A DNA stretch of 64,000 bases from contig JAQSDW010000225.1 of the NCBI GenBank assembly GCA_029946105.1, positions 40,391-104,390 on the forward strand, given 5' to 3'. The number at the start of each line of letters is the position of its first letter. Position 1 is the stretch's first letter. Positions 33,491 through 42,161 of this stretch are shown piece after piece. The stretch comes from Reyranella sp. Its GTDB lineage: Bacteria; Pseudomonadota; Alphaproteobacteria; Reyranellales; Reyranellaceae. Both the position numbers and the translations under genes were made by a program. The notes under the pieces are model-generated. The model did no database searches. It was not told where the DNA came from and saw nothing but the letters and a program-made list of their open reading frames with translations.

Positions 33491-34411
33491 CTAGTCCGCT
33501 CCCTCCCCGCACGCAATGCGGCCGAGTTCGTCGACCAGCGGGCCATGAACTTCCGGTCCGAAGCCGTCGACCGTCGGCTCGCGGCGCGCCGTGACACCGT
33601 CGACCGCGCCTGCCTTTTCGACGATCGCGCGCGTGACCGCGAGGTCGCGTTCCGCCGTCAGGAACTTTCCAATGATCGGCCTCCAGTCGGCGCGCAACAC
33701 CGCCAGCGCCGCCATCAAGCCGTAGGCTCCCCAATTCGAGACGCCTGCGACGACGAGGTGGTCGCACGAGGTGACACAGGCGATCTCCGCGCCATTCGGC
33801 ACCGTCCGCGCGATCAGGCCCGCCGGCAGCTTGCCCATGCCGATCTCGTTGCCACCGTCACCGACCGCGAGCTTCACCCAAGGGCCGCCAATGAACAGAT
33901 CGTCGAGTGGCGCCGTCCAGGGCGAGACGTCGACGCCGCGCATGTTGCGCGGCCGGCCGTTGACGCTGCGACCACAGCGCTCGATCGCGATGGCATGGCT
34001 GAGGCCGGCCTGCCGCCACGCGGCCGACAGGCGATCGAGGCCCGACCGGTCGTCGACGCCGACTTCATCGACCGCGACACCGCCGCCGGCGGCCTCGACA
34101 GCCACGCGCACCGCTTCCGCGCAAGGCGTGTCGACGGCGATCCGGGCCGGCACGCCGCAAGTGGCAAGCGCTGCGGCCAGCAGCGCAGTCCCGATCGGGC
34201 CATCGGTTTCAGGTGCTGCCACCTCATCCCGGGGCACGAAAAATCCGGTGATGAAGCCGACACTCTTCGCCGTCGACAATTCCCCTGCCGCATCGCCCAA
34301 CCCTCCGCGGTTGGCCGTGATGAGGTCATGCGTCTTACGCCCGACATCGCGGCAGACCAGCGCCTCGATGGCGGCAATCCTCTGAACCAGCTCATTTCTC
34401 CTTGGCGACAT
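33491..34411 (-). CDS. D-glutamate cyclase family protein (DUF4392)
   Basis: Protein of 306 residues. Motifs of the D-glutamate cyclase C-terminal domain family are all present: FITGFFVP..APETDGPIGTALLA, AIERCGRSVNGRPRNMRGVDVS, KLAVGDGGNEIGMGKLPAG and TSCDHLVVAGVSNWGAYGLMAAL. The mammalian homolog converts D-glutamate to 5-oxo-D-proline. A pyroglutamyl peptidase is encoded elsewhere in the window, but no link is shown. Its start overlaps the end of the upstream cyclase gene by 20 bp. Confidence 0.88.
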   Translation of the reverse strand: MSPRRNELVQRIAAIEALVCRDVGRKTHDLITANRGGLGDAAGELSTAKSVGFITGFFVPRDEVAAPETDGPIGTALLAAALATCGVPARIAVDTPCAEAVRVAVEAAGGGVAVDEVGVDDRSGLDRLSAAWRQAGLSHAIAIERCGRSVNGRPRNMRGVDVSPWTAPLDDLFIGGPWVKLAVGDGGNEIGMGKLPAGLIARTVPNGAEIACVTSCDHLVVAGVSNWGAYGLMAALAVLRADWRPIIGKFLTAERDLAVTRAIVEKAGAVDGVTARREPTVDGFGPEVHGPLVDELGRIACGEGAD

Positions 34412-36638
34412 ACACTCCCGTCCAATCCGGTGGCGAGTCGTCGACCAAACCGTCGATCCGCACTCGCATCATTGCGTAGTATCCATCAGTCCAACCGGCC
34501 TTGTCCGAAGCCGCCTGGCAGGCATCGATCATGCCCAACGCCTCGGCAAAGGCGCCAACGCGATAAAGCGCCAACAACGATTCCTGTTGTTCCTTCAGTT
34601 CCCGAAATGCGGGAGTCTGCGCCAACTCAGAATCACCCAGCAGCGCGTAGACGCGCTCCGGCTCGGTCTTCCCCTTTACAATAACCAGGTCGAGTTCGAG
34701 CGTTGCGAAGTCCGCGATTTGTGCCGCTGTATTGCTGCCAACAATGATCCCGACCGCATAGGTCTTGCACAAGCCTTCGAGCCGCGAAGCAAGATTGACT
34801 TCATCACCAAGGCACGAATACGTGAAACGCTGCGACGACCCGAAATTTCCAACCGACGCATTGCCGGTATTGAGGCCAATGCCGATGTTCACCGGTATAT
34901 GGCCACGGCCTTCACCTTCGGCTTCGGCCTTCCACTCCTCATTCAAGCCGACAAGCCGTGCCTGCATTGCCAGCGCCGTGCGGCACGCGTGCGCAACATG
35001 ACCCTCGACGGGCATGGGCGCATTCCAGAACGCCATGATCGCATCGCCCATGTACTTGTCGATCGTCCCCTTGTTGTCGAGGATGAGGTCGGTCATGGGT
35101 GTCAGAAAGCGATTCATGAATCGCGTGAGGCCTGGCGGATCGAACTGCTCGGAGATCGTGGTAAAGCCGCGAACGTCGGTGAACATCACGGTGATCTCAC
35201 GCATCTCGCCGCCCAGCTGCAACAGCTCCGGGTTCTGAGCGAGCTGCTCCACGACGGCAGGCGACAGATAGTGCGAGAACGCGCCGCGGATCTCGCGCCG
35301 GTCGCGTTCCGCTTGCATGAAGGACAGCACCGAACCGCTGACATAGATCACCGCCAGCGTGGCCGGCGGATATATCGGGTCGAACAGCGTTTGCAGTTCA
35401 GAATAGGCAAACCACGGGATCAGGATGCCGGCGCCTATGAACACCACGGCGACGAGGGCCATCTTGGCGGCCGACAATCGCGGCATCAACCACACGAACA
35501 ACAGTCCGACCGCCGCGAGATAGAGGAATTCGGCGCCATGGCTCCAATCCGGCCGCGCCAGGAATTTTTGTTCGATCATCTGTTCCAGGAGCTGCGCGTG
35601 GATCTCCACTCCAGGGACGCCTTCCTGAATCGGCGTGTTGCGTATGTCCTTGAGTCCGGTCGCACTGGTCCCAACCAGCAAGATCCGGCCATCCAGTTCA
35701 CCTGCCGGGACTTGGTCGGCGAGGACCGTTTTCGCCGAGATGAACCTGCGCTCGTGATGGCCCGTGTCCCAAAGCGCAATTCTCCCGCGATCATCCGTCG
35801 GCACCACCACAGCACCGACCTTGATGGAAACAATCCCGGTGCTCTGGCCAAAGGATTCCTCACCGTTGGCGCCGGACGACTTGATCAAATAGGTGCTCGC
35901 TCCCTGGGCGACCCGCAGCGCCTCCATCGCGATCGACGGAAAGACGCCTGTCTGGTCCTTGAGCCGGAACATCAAAGGCACGCGACGAACGGTTGCGCTC
36001 TCACGGGCGGTATTGACGCTGCCGTTGCCCTTTGCAGCTGCCACCAGCTGCTCCAGCGACTTCACCGTGGCGAGTTGCATGGGCAGAAACCGGGCGGGGT
36101 CGTCGCCAGCGAAGGCAACGCCAAAGAACCGGCGAGGTGGATCCTTGCTGCCCCTCGGATCGAAACCGAAGCCCGCCACGACGCGGGACCGGCTTATTGC
36201 AGCCGCAAAGGTCGCGTCGTTGTCCTGGGCCGTCGCGAGCCGTCGAGCTGCTTCAGGATCGCCAAATCCGCCCAGGGTGGCCCCCATCCTGCTCGCCGAT
36301 GAACGGTCGGCTTCCGCGAAGATCACGTCGAACGCTATGACCGCGGCACCCTGCTTGGTGAGCTTTTCGACAAGCTGGGCAATGATGTCGCGTGGCCATG
36401 GCCACTGCCCGTGCGCCGCAAGCGCAGCTTCGTCGATGTCGATGATACGGACGGGTGTTTCGGGCAAAAATTCACGAGGCTGAATTTGCTGAAAGGTGTC
36501 GAAAGCCACACTGCGCAAATTCTGCAGTGGCCCTGGATCGGCAGCACGCATGAAGAGCGCGCCGACCAAAACGAGTAGTGTCACGATGAAGGGGGCACGC
36601 TGCGCATTCTTTCGGCCGAACAACCAGCTCATGCGCAT
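34392..36638 (-). CDS. CHASE2-domain adenylate/guanylate cyclase
   Basis: Membrane signalling protein of 748 residues. One N-terminal TM (APFIVTLLVLVGALFM), a large extracytoplasmic CHASE2 sensor (about 40-330; VRIIDIDEAALAAHGQWPWPR), three TMs (about 345-415), then a class III cyclase domain (about 450-640). Catalytic signatures are MFTDVRGFTTISEQ (metal Asp), KGTIDKYMGDAIMAFWNAP (second metal Asp) and GIGLNTGNASVGNFGS. The C-terminus is helical, perhaps TPR-like. ATG 36638 is preferred over an in-frame upstream codon at 36659. It is translationally coupled to the DUF4392 gene. Confidence 0.93.
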   Translation of the reverse strand: MRMSWLFGRKNAQRAPFIVTLLVLVGALFMRAADPGPLQNLRSVAFDTFQQIQPREFLPETPVRIIDIDEAALAAHGQWPWPRDIIAQLVEKLTKQGAAVIAFDVIFAEADRSSASRMGATLGGFGDPEAARRLATAQDNDATFAAAISRSRVVAGFGFDPRGSKDPPRRFFGVAFAGDDPARFLPMQLATVKSLEQLVAAAKGNGSVNTARESATVRRVPLMFRLKDQTGVFPSIAMEALRVAQGASTYLIKSSGANGEESFGQSTGIVSIKVGAVVVPTDDRGRIALWDTGHHERRFISAKTVLADQVPAGELDGRILLVGTSATGLKDIRNTPIQEGVPGVEIHAQLLEQMIEQKFLARPDWSHGAEFLYLAAVGLLFVWLMPRLSAAKMALVAVVFIGAGILIPWFAYSELQTLFDPIYPPATLAVIYVSGSVLSFMQAERDRREIRGAFSHYLSPAVVEQLAQNPELLQLGGEMREITVMFTDVRGFTTISEQFDPPGLTRFMNRFLTPMTDLILDNKGTIDKYMGDAIMAFWNAPMPVEGHVAHACRTALAMQARLVGLNEEWKAEAEGEGRGHIPVNIGIGLNTGNASVGNFGSSQRFTYSCLGDEVNLASRLEGLCKTYAVGIIVGSNTAAQIADFATLELDLVIVKGKTEPERVYALLGDSELAQTPAFRELKEQQESLLALYRVGAFAEALGMIDACQAASDKAGWTDGYYAMMRVRIDGLVDDSPPDWTGVYVAKEK

Positions 36639-36690
36639 CGGATGACATCCCCCTCCCAAGGGCGAGACTTTAGGGAACGGCGTGCGTTAA

Positions 36691-36887
36691 GCCAAATGGC
36701 GCACCTTGTTGTCCGAAGCCGACGCACCGGACATCACGACGCCGCAACGCAACCTTAAGCTTTTGTATTTGCTTACCTTTTCGACAATCGTCAGGCATGA
36801 CAGCCGCTTGCGCGGATTGGCGCCGCCAGTGGTTTCCTGTTGTTGCTTTACGAAGTGGCGGTCGCCAAGCCATATGGTGCACCTTGT
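36691..36887 (+). repeat. Two 19-bp near-identical direct repeats upstream of the DMT transporter
   Basis: GCCAAATGGCGCACCTTGT at 36691-36709 and GCCATATGGTGCACCTTGT at 36869-36887 differ at two positions and lie 178 bp apart between the divergent cyclase and permease genes. The second copy contains the perfect palindrome GGTGCACC. They may be regulator sites or a small duplication. Otherwise the 245-bp region 36639-36883 holds only an AT-rich stretch near 36755-36785 that could include a promoter. Confidence 0.4.
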
Positions 36888-37768
36888 CCGCTCCAAATAA
36901 ACAGGCCGCCCTGCACGGCATCTACCTGAAGATGAGCGCACTGGTGCTGTTCTGCACCATGGATGCCATGGTGAAGGGGCTCGGCGACACCTACGGCTCG
37001 TTCCAGCTCATGCTGTTTCGCAGCGCCATCGCGATGGTGCCGGTGGCAGTCCTGATCTGGCGGGCCGGCGGGCTCAAGATCGTGCGCGCCAACAGGCCGT
37101 GGCTTCAGGCCTTCCGTGTTTGCGTTGGTTTCGGCAGCCTGCTCGGCTTTTTCTACGTTTTCCCGCGCATGCCCCTGGTCGACGCCTATGCGATCTCGTT
37201 CGCGGCCCCCCTCTTCATGGTGGCGTTGTCCGTACCGCTGTTGGGCGAGGCCGTGGGATGGCGGCGCTGGAGCGCAGTCGCGGTCGGCTTCGCCGGCGTG
37301 CTGATCATGCTCGATCCCTGGGGTATGGAGATCCACGCCGTCTCGCTGATTCTTCTGGCCGCGACCTTCTGCTACGCGCTGTCGACGGTCCTGGTCCGTC
37401 TGCTGAGCCGCCACGACCACGATGTCGTCACGCTCTTCTGGTTTTCGCTGGCCGCGAGCGCCGTGTCGCTGATCGGGGCCATCCCGGAGTGGATCTGGCC
37501 GGCCCCATTGGATTGGGTCTGGCTGATCCTGCTCGGCCTGTTGGGCGGCGTGGCCCAGATCCTGATCACCCGCGCCTGGCGGCTGGCGCCGGCGGCTGTC
37601 CTGGCACCTTTCGACTACACCTCGATCGTGCTTGCGGTTCTGTTCGGCTACCTCTGGTTCCGGGAAGAGCCGTCATGGACGGTCTGGCTCGGCCTTCCCC
37701 TGGTCATTGGCTCCGGTCTCTACATCCTCCACCGCGAGCGTGTTCGCGCCCACCAGAAGACGTCATAG
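36884..37768 (+). CDS. DMT superfamily permease (EamA domains)
   Basis: Inner-membrane transporter of about 294 residues with two EamA repeats and ten predicted TMs, from IYLKMSALVLFCTMDAMVKGLG to GLPLVIGSGLYILHRER. FRSAIAMVPVAVLIWR and FYVFPRMPLVDAYAISFAAPLFMVALSVPLLGE are typical of the RhaT/EamA group. The start is uncertain: TTG 36884 keeps the first TM without much extra, ATG 36797 adds 29 unlikely residues, and ATG 36932 cuts into TM1. The cargo, a metabolite or amino acid, is unknown. Confidence 0.88.
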   Translation: MSAPNKQAALHGIYLKMSALVLFCTMDAMVKGLGDTYGSFQLMLFRSAIAMVPVAVLIWRAGGLKIVRANRPWLQAFRVCVGFGSLLGFFYVFPRMPLVDAYAISFAAPLFMVALSVPLLGEAVGWRRWSAVAVGFAGVLIMLDPWGMEIHAVSLILLAATFCYALSTVLVRLLSRHDHDVVTLFWFSLAASAVSLIGAIPEWIWPAPLDWVWLILLGLLGGVAQILITRAWRLAPAAVLAPFDYTSIVLAVLFGYLWFREEPSWTVWLGLPLVIGSGLYILHRERVRAHQKTS

Positions 37769-37857
37769 GGCGCGCTTTGCCCATACCAGCGCTGAGGATA
37801 TTGCCGACTTCATTACCGAGCATTGACGAACGGCCTCTCCAACCACATCTTGTAGGC

Positions 37858-38190
37858 ATGATTGACACATCCTTTTCCGTCACCGAGAGCGCCGCCAAGC
37901 GGATCGCCTTCCTTGCCTCCAGGGAAGCCAAGCCCGTCATGATGCGGGTGGCCGTGCTGGGCGGGGGCTGTTCGGGATTCCAGTACAATTTCTCCTTCGA
38001 GGATGCCCGCGGCGACGATGACCTCGTGATCGAGCGCGATGGCGCCGCCGTGCTGGTCGACAGCACCTCGCTGGAACTGCTCAAGGGCAGCCAACTCGAC
38101 TACGTCGAGGAAATGGTCGGTGCCTCGTTCCAGGTGAAGAACCCGAACGCGACCTCGTCCTGCGGCTGCGGCAACTCCTTCAGCGTGTGA
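37858..38190 (+). CDS. erpA: Iron-sulfur cluster insertion protein (ErpA/IscA-type)
   Basis: A-type Fe-S carrier of 110 residues. The three conserved cysteines are in GGGCSGFQY (about residue 41) and SSCGCGNSF near the C-terminus, and LASREAKPVMMRVAVLGGGC is the standard N-terminal block. In alphaproteobacteria this single-copy-type protein delivers clusters to apo-enzymes. ATG 37858 directly follows GTAGGC. It is 10 bp upstream of the exonuclease III gene, a frequent alphaproteobacterial neighbourhood. Confidence 0.93.
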   Translation: MIDTSFSVTESAAKRIAFLASREAKPVMMRVAVLGGGCSGFQYNFSFEDARGDDDLVIERDGAAVLVDSTSLELLKGSQLDYVEEMVGASFQVKNPNATSSCGCGNSFSV

Positions 38191-38200
38191 TTCGGCCGCG

Positions 38201-38989
38201 ATGAAGATCGCGACCTGGAACGTCAATTCCGTCCGCAAGCGGACCGGAAACCTGGTTTCATGGCTGCAGCTGGCCAAGCCCGACATCGTCGTCCTGCAGG
38301 AGATCAAGGCGCAGGAGCCGACGTTCCCCAGGCTCGAGATCGAGGCCGCGGGCTACAAGATGGCGATCGTGGGCCAGAAGGGCTTCAACGGCGTCGCCCT
38401 CCTCTCCCTGCATCCGTTCGACGTGACGGCCCGCGCCCTGCCCGGCCATGTCGACGACGAGCCCGCCCGCTACATCGAAGGTCGCGTTTTCACGCCGCGC
38501 GGTCCCCTGACCGTGGGCGGCATCTACCTGCCCAACGGCAATCCCATCGGCACCGAGAAGTTCGCCTACAAGCTCGCCTGGATGGAACGCCTGCTCGGCC
38601 ACGCCCGCGAGTTGCTCGCCCGCGAGGAAATGTTCGTTCTGGGCGGCGACTACAACGTCTGCCCCACCGAAATCGATGTCTACGACCCGAAGGCTTTCGC
38701 CAACGACGCGCTTTGCCAGCCCGAGTCGCGGGCGGCGCTGCGCAAGCTTCTCAACCTCGGCCTGACGGACGCGATCCGTTCCTTTCATGCCGACAGCGAG
38801 TGCTACACCTTCTGGGACTATCAGGCTGGCGCCTGGCAGAAGGGCAACGGCCTCAGGATCGATCACCTGCTGCTCTCGCCGCAGGCCGCCGACCGGCTCG
38901 CCGCCGTGGGCATCGACAAGGCCGAGCGCGGCAAGACCGAGCCGTCCGACCACGTTCCGGTGTGGTGCGAGCTCGACGTCGCGGCTTAG
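38201..38989 (+). CDS. xthA: Exodeoxyribonuclease III
   Basis: AP endonuclease/3'-exonuclease of 262 residues in the EEP fold. MKIATWNVNSVRKR, VVLQEIKAQE (metal Glu), GGIYLPNGNP, LGGDYNVCPTEIDVYDP (catalytic Asp/Asn) and the C-terminal RIDHLLLSPQAADRL...EPSDHVPVWCEL (Asp-His) are all present. Base-excision repair role. It is the last gene on this strand before a convergent SDR gene, with a large inverted repeat in the gap. Confidence 0.96.
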   Translation: MKIATWNVNSVRKRTGNLVSWLQLAKPDIVVLQEIKAQEPTFPRLEIEAAGYKMAIVGQKGFNGVALLSLHPFDVTARALPGHVDDEPARYIEGRVFTPRGPLTVGGIYLPNGNPIGTEKFAYKLAWMERLLGHARELLAREEMFVLGGDYNVCPTEIDVYDPKAFANDALCQPESRAALRKLLNLGLTDAIRSFHADSECYTFWDYQAGAWQKGNGLRIDHLLLSPQAADRLAAVGIDKAERGKTEPSDHVPVWCELDVAA

Positions 38990-38999
38990 GGCGATCAAG

Positions 39000-39075
39000 G
39001 GAGCGCGAAACTCCAGTTGCGCTCATCCTTTGCCCATCGACGAAGAGCTTGAGCGCCACTGGAGTTGCGCGCTCC
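39000..39075. repeat. 25-bp near-perfect inverted repeat between convergent genes
   Basis: Left arm 39000-39024 and right arm 39051-39075 match in 23 of 25 positions with a 26-bp loop. Arms start and end with GGAGCGCG and CGCGCTCC. It fills most of the 103-bp gap between xthA and the convergent SDR gene. A bidirectional transcription stop or a REP/MITE-like unit is possible; no T tract is present. Confidence 0.8.
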
Positions 39076-39092
39076 AATGAAATCGTGTCGCT

Positions 39093-39860
39093 CTACTCCG
39101 CGCCGGCGCCGATCACGCCGCCGTCGGCAATGATGCATTGGCCGCAGACGAAGGCACCGGCTTTCGAGGCGAGGAAAACCGCCACGCCGCCGATGTCGTC
39201 GGGCTGTCCGATGCGCTTCAGCGCCGCCTTGTTCTCCTGGGCACTACGGATCTGCGGATTGTCCCACAGGGCCTTGGCGAAGTCGGTCTGGATCAGGCCG
39301 GGCGCGATGGCATTGACGCGGATGTTGTGCTTGCCCCACTCCATGGCGAGCGACTTCACCAGCGACAGGTCGGCGGCCTTCGACATGTTGTAGGCGGCGA
39401 TATGGGCGGAGCCGACCAGCGCACCGATCGACGACACGACGATGAAGGCGCCGTCCTTGCGCTCGGCCATCTCCGGTCCGACCATGTTCATCAGCCACAG
39501 GTTCGACATGACGTTGTTCTGCATGATCTTCTGGAACACTTCGTCCTTCAGGCCGGTGAGCGGCCCGAAATAGGGGTTCGACGCGGCGTTGCAGACCATG
39601 ATGTCGATCTTGCCGTAGGCCTTGCGCGCCTCGGCGACCAGGTTCTCGAGCTGGGCCTTCTCGGAAATGCTGGCAGCCACCGCGGTTGCCTCGCCACCCT
39701 TCGCCTTGATGCCCTTCACGACCTCCTCGCAGGCCGGCAGCTTGCGACTAGAGACGACGACCTTTGCGCCGTGCGCGGCCATCTGCTCGCAGATCGACCG
39801 GCCAATGCCGCGGCTGCCGCCGGTGACGACAGCCACCTTGCCCTTTAGGTCGAACATCAT
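39093..39860 (-). CDS. SDR family oxidoreductase
   Basis: Classical SDR of 255 residues. TGGSRGIGRSIC is the cofactor motif and VVSSRKLPACEEV suggests NADP (Arg after the second strand). MVCNAASNPYFGPL takes the NNAG position. Ser in VVSSIGALVG and the YNMSK pair are catalytic. IAPGLIQTDFAKALW and CGQCIIADGGVIGAG end the protein. Resembles the DHRS4/3-ketoacyl reductase group. The ATG at 39860 has GGGAG and overlaps the stop of the upstream methyltransferase (ATGA). Confidence 0.92.
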   Translation of the reverse strand: MMFDLKGKVAVVTGGSRGIGRSICEQMAAHGAKVVVSSRKLPACEEVVKGIKAKGGEATAVAASISEKAQLENLVAEARKAYGKIDIMVCNAASNPYFGPLTGLKDEVFQKIMQNNVMSNLWLMNMVGPEMAERKDGAFIVVSSIGALVGSAHIAAYNMSKAADLSLVKSLAMEWGKHNIRVNAIAPGLIQTDFAKALWDNPQIRSAQENKAALKRIGQPDDIGGVAVFLASKAGAFVCGQCIIADGGVIGAGAE

Positions 39861-41152
39861 CGTAATTCTCCCGGTTTCGCTTTTGCCGACCTTAGCGGCG
39901 CGCGGGCGAACAGCGCAATCAACTCGATATGCGGCGACCACAGGAACTGGTCGATCGGCAGGAGTTTCTCCAGCCGGTATCCGCCCTCCTGGAGAACATG
40001 CGCATCACGGGCAAAGCTGCCGGGATCGCAAGAGCCATAGACGATCCGTGGCACCTTCGAACGCGCGAGCTCGACCGATTGCGCCGCGGCACCCGCGCGC
40101 GGCGGATCGAGGACCACCGCATCGAAGGCATCGAGCTCGGCCGCCATCAACGGATTGCGGAACAGATCGCGGTGCACCGCCGTCAACTTGGCCCCACCAA
40201 ACTTCCGGCCCGATGCTTCTACCGCCGCCACCGATGGCTTGTCACTTTCGTAGAGCGTCGCGCGCCACGCCCGCCCCACCGTGAGCGTCCCGATGCCCGC
40301 AAACAGGTCGGCCACCCGCTTGGCATCGCCGATCCACGACGCTGCGGCCTCGCGCATCGCCTGTTCCGCCCGCCGCGTTGCCTGCAGGAAGGCGCCGGGC
40401 GGCAGCTCCACGGCGGCATCGCCGAGCGTGACGCGCGGCTGGCGGCGCGTCACCAGCGGCTCTGCCTTTGTCCGGTCACCCCAGCTCAGACGCGCCAGAT
40501 CGGCGCTCTCGGCGAAGGCCACGAGCTTATGGTTGTTCTCGAGCGACAGAGCGAACCGCTTGTGCGGCCGCACCAGCACGTCGAGACCGGCGTCGGTATC
40601 GTTCACGACGGCATCGGCCGATCCGCCCTCGGGCAGGATGCCGGCCAGCACGGCGCGCAGCGGAGGCAGCAACGCCGCCAGCCTGGGTGTGACGACGAAG
40701 CATTCCTCGACATCGACGATTTGCTGACCGGCGCGCTCATGGAAGCCCGCCAGAGCCCGCCGCCTCTGCCGGCGCACGACGAAGTCGGCGCGTCGGCGCT
40801 CGTTCGGCAAGCCGGCGAGCGCCGGCTCGAAGGCCGGCACCACGACGCCGCGCTGCGTCAGCGCCCGCGCGATCAGTTCGTTCTTCCAGCCGGCATAGAT
40901 GTCGCGGCGCCAATGCTGAAGTGCACAGCCGCCGCAGACGGTGAAATGCCTGCAGGGAGCGGGCTCGCGATGGCGCGAGGGCGACAGCACCTCGACGAGA
41001 TCCGCCACGATGCCCTCGCCGCGCTTGTCGCGTGGTTCGGCTTCGACGATCTCGCCGGGCAGGGTGAAGGGCACGAAGTAGCGCTGCCCGTTCTCTTCCG
41101 CGACCCCGTCGCCGCGCGCGCCGATTTCGAGGATGTTGAGCGTGACGGTCAC
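39857..41152 (-). CDS. RlmD/TrmA-type 5-methyluridine RNA methyltransferase
   Basis: SAM-dependent class I methyltransferase of 431 residues. An N-terminal TRAM domain (MTVTLNILEIGARGDGVAEENGQRYFVPF) is followed by a [4Fe-4S] motif, CRHFTVCGGCALQHW. The Rossmann core has VADLFAGIGTLTV and DAVVLDPPRAGAA; the catalytic Cys is in VYGSCDPGSFARDA and the C-terminal base in HIELIALF. It probably makes m5U in 23S rRNA. The U position cannot be assigned from sequence. Coupled to the SDR downstream, 7 bp after the asparaginase stop. Confidence 0.9.
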   Translation of the reverse strand: MTVTLNILEIGARGDGVAEENGQRYFVPFTLPGEIVEAEPRDKRGEGIVADLVEVLSPSRHREPAPCRHFTVCGGCALQHWRRDIYAGWKNELIARALTQRGVVVPAFEPALAGLPNERRRADFVVRRQRRRALAGFHERAGQQIVDVEECFVVTPRLAALLPPLRAVLAGILPEGGSADAVVNDTDAGLDVLVRPHKRFALSLENNHKLVAFAESADLARLSWGDRTKAEPLVTRRQPRVTLGDAAVELPPGAFLQATRRAEQAMREAAASWIGDAKRVADLFAGIGTLTVGRAWRATLYESDKPSVAAVEASGRKFGGAKLTAVHRDLFRNPLMAAELDAFDAVVLDPPRAGAAAQSVELARSKVPRIVYGSCDPGSFARDAHVLQEGGYRLEKLLPIDQFLWSPHIELIALFARAPLRSAKAKPGELR

Positions 41153-41159
41153 GCTACGC

Positions 41160-42161
41160 TCAGCCGAGCCAGCTCTTCGCCGGCCTCATTTCGCCGACCA
41201 GCAGGCCGACGACGTTCTTGATCGCAGGATGGAGGATTTCGTCGCGCTGCTCCGCGGGCAGGACGCCGAGATGGTCGAGCAGCGCGGCCATGGCGACTTC
41301 GGACGCGCGTCCGGCACCGTCCCACATCTTGATCGCGACCCCGAGGCCCAGCGTCGGCAGCATGGCGCAGAACACGCCTTCCGCGCCGGTCTTCACCTGG
41401 GCCACGCCCGGCAATGCGCCGTTGATGCGGGTGCAGAACCGGCCGCTGCCCGCGACCATGAAGGGCTCGGCGTTCATCGCCGCCCGGATTCGGGTCGCTG
41501 CTTCCGCATGCTTGTTCGACAGTCGCGACGGCTCGGCCATGCTGGCCATCGCCCGCGCCAGGCTCCTGAGCGGCGTGGCGAGCGTGGGAATGCCGCAGCC
41601 GTCGGTGCCGTGGGGAAAGGCATGGGCGTCGGCGCCACAGAGATCGCTCATGACGTCGCGCAGGCGGCGCTGCACCGGATGGTCGTACTTGATGTAGCCC
41701 TTGGTCGGCTCGCCATACTGCACGGCCGTGGTCAGGAAGCCGCTGTGCTTGCCCGAACAGTTGTTGAAGGCGGCCGTCGGTATCGCATTCGCGCGGATCA
41801 GCGCCTCGACGGTCTGCGGCAGACGCGGCGCGTGCGTGCCGCACTCCAGATCGCTCTCGCCGAGGTCGACCTTCTTCAGCCAGGCCCGCACCGTCTCGAC
41901 GTGCCGCGTCTCACCGTTGTGCGAGGCGCAGGACAGCGCGATGTGCTCGTTGCCGAGGCCAAAGCGCTCGACCGCACCGCTTTCGACGAACGCCATCGCC
42001 TGGATCGGCTTGTTGGCGGAACGCGGCAGGATGGGCGTGTCGATGTCGCCCCAGGAAGCGACGACCGTACCGTCGGGCTTGACGACGGCGGCGATGCCCT
42101 CATGCCGGCTTTCGACGACAGGACCGCGTGTGACCTCGATGACGACTGCATTCTTGCTCAC
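41160..42161 (-). CDS. Rhizobium etli type L-asparaginase
   Basis: Asparaginase of the ReAV (asparaginase II) family, 333 residues. TRGPVVESRHEG opens the domain. Key motifs are PRSANKPIQA (Ser-Lys pair), CASHNGE, NNCSGKHSGFL (Cys/Lys implicated in ReAV metal site and catalysis) and HGTDGCGIPT (second Cys). It hydrolyses L-asparagine to aspartate and ammonium in the cytoplasm. Start GTG 42161 overlaps the PP2C stop as GTGA. Confidence 0.93.
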   Translation of the reverse strand: MSKNAVVIEVTRGPVVESRHEGIAAVVKPDGTVVASWGDIDTPILPRSANKPIQAMAFVESGAVERFGLGNEHIALSCASHNGETRHVETVRAWLKKVDLGESDLECGTHAPRLPQTVEALIRANAIPTAAFNNCSGKHSGFLTTAVQYGEPTKGYIKYDHPVQRRLRDVMSDLCGADAHAFPHGTDGCGIPTLATPLRSLARAMASMAEPSRLSNKHAEAATRIRAAMNAEPFMVAGSGRFCTRINGALPGVAQVKTGAEGVFCAMLPTLGLGVAIKMWDGAGRASEVAMAALLDHLGVLPAEQRDEILHPAIKNVVGLLVGEMRPAKSWLG

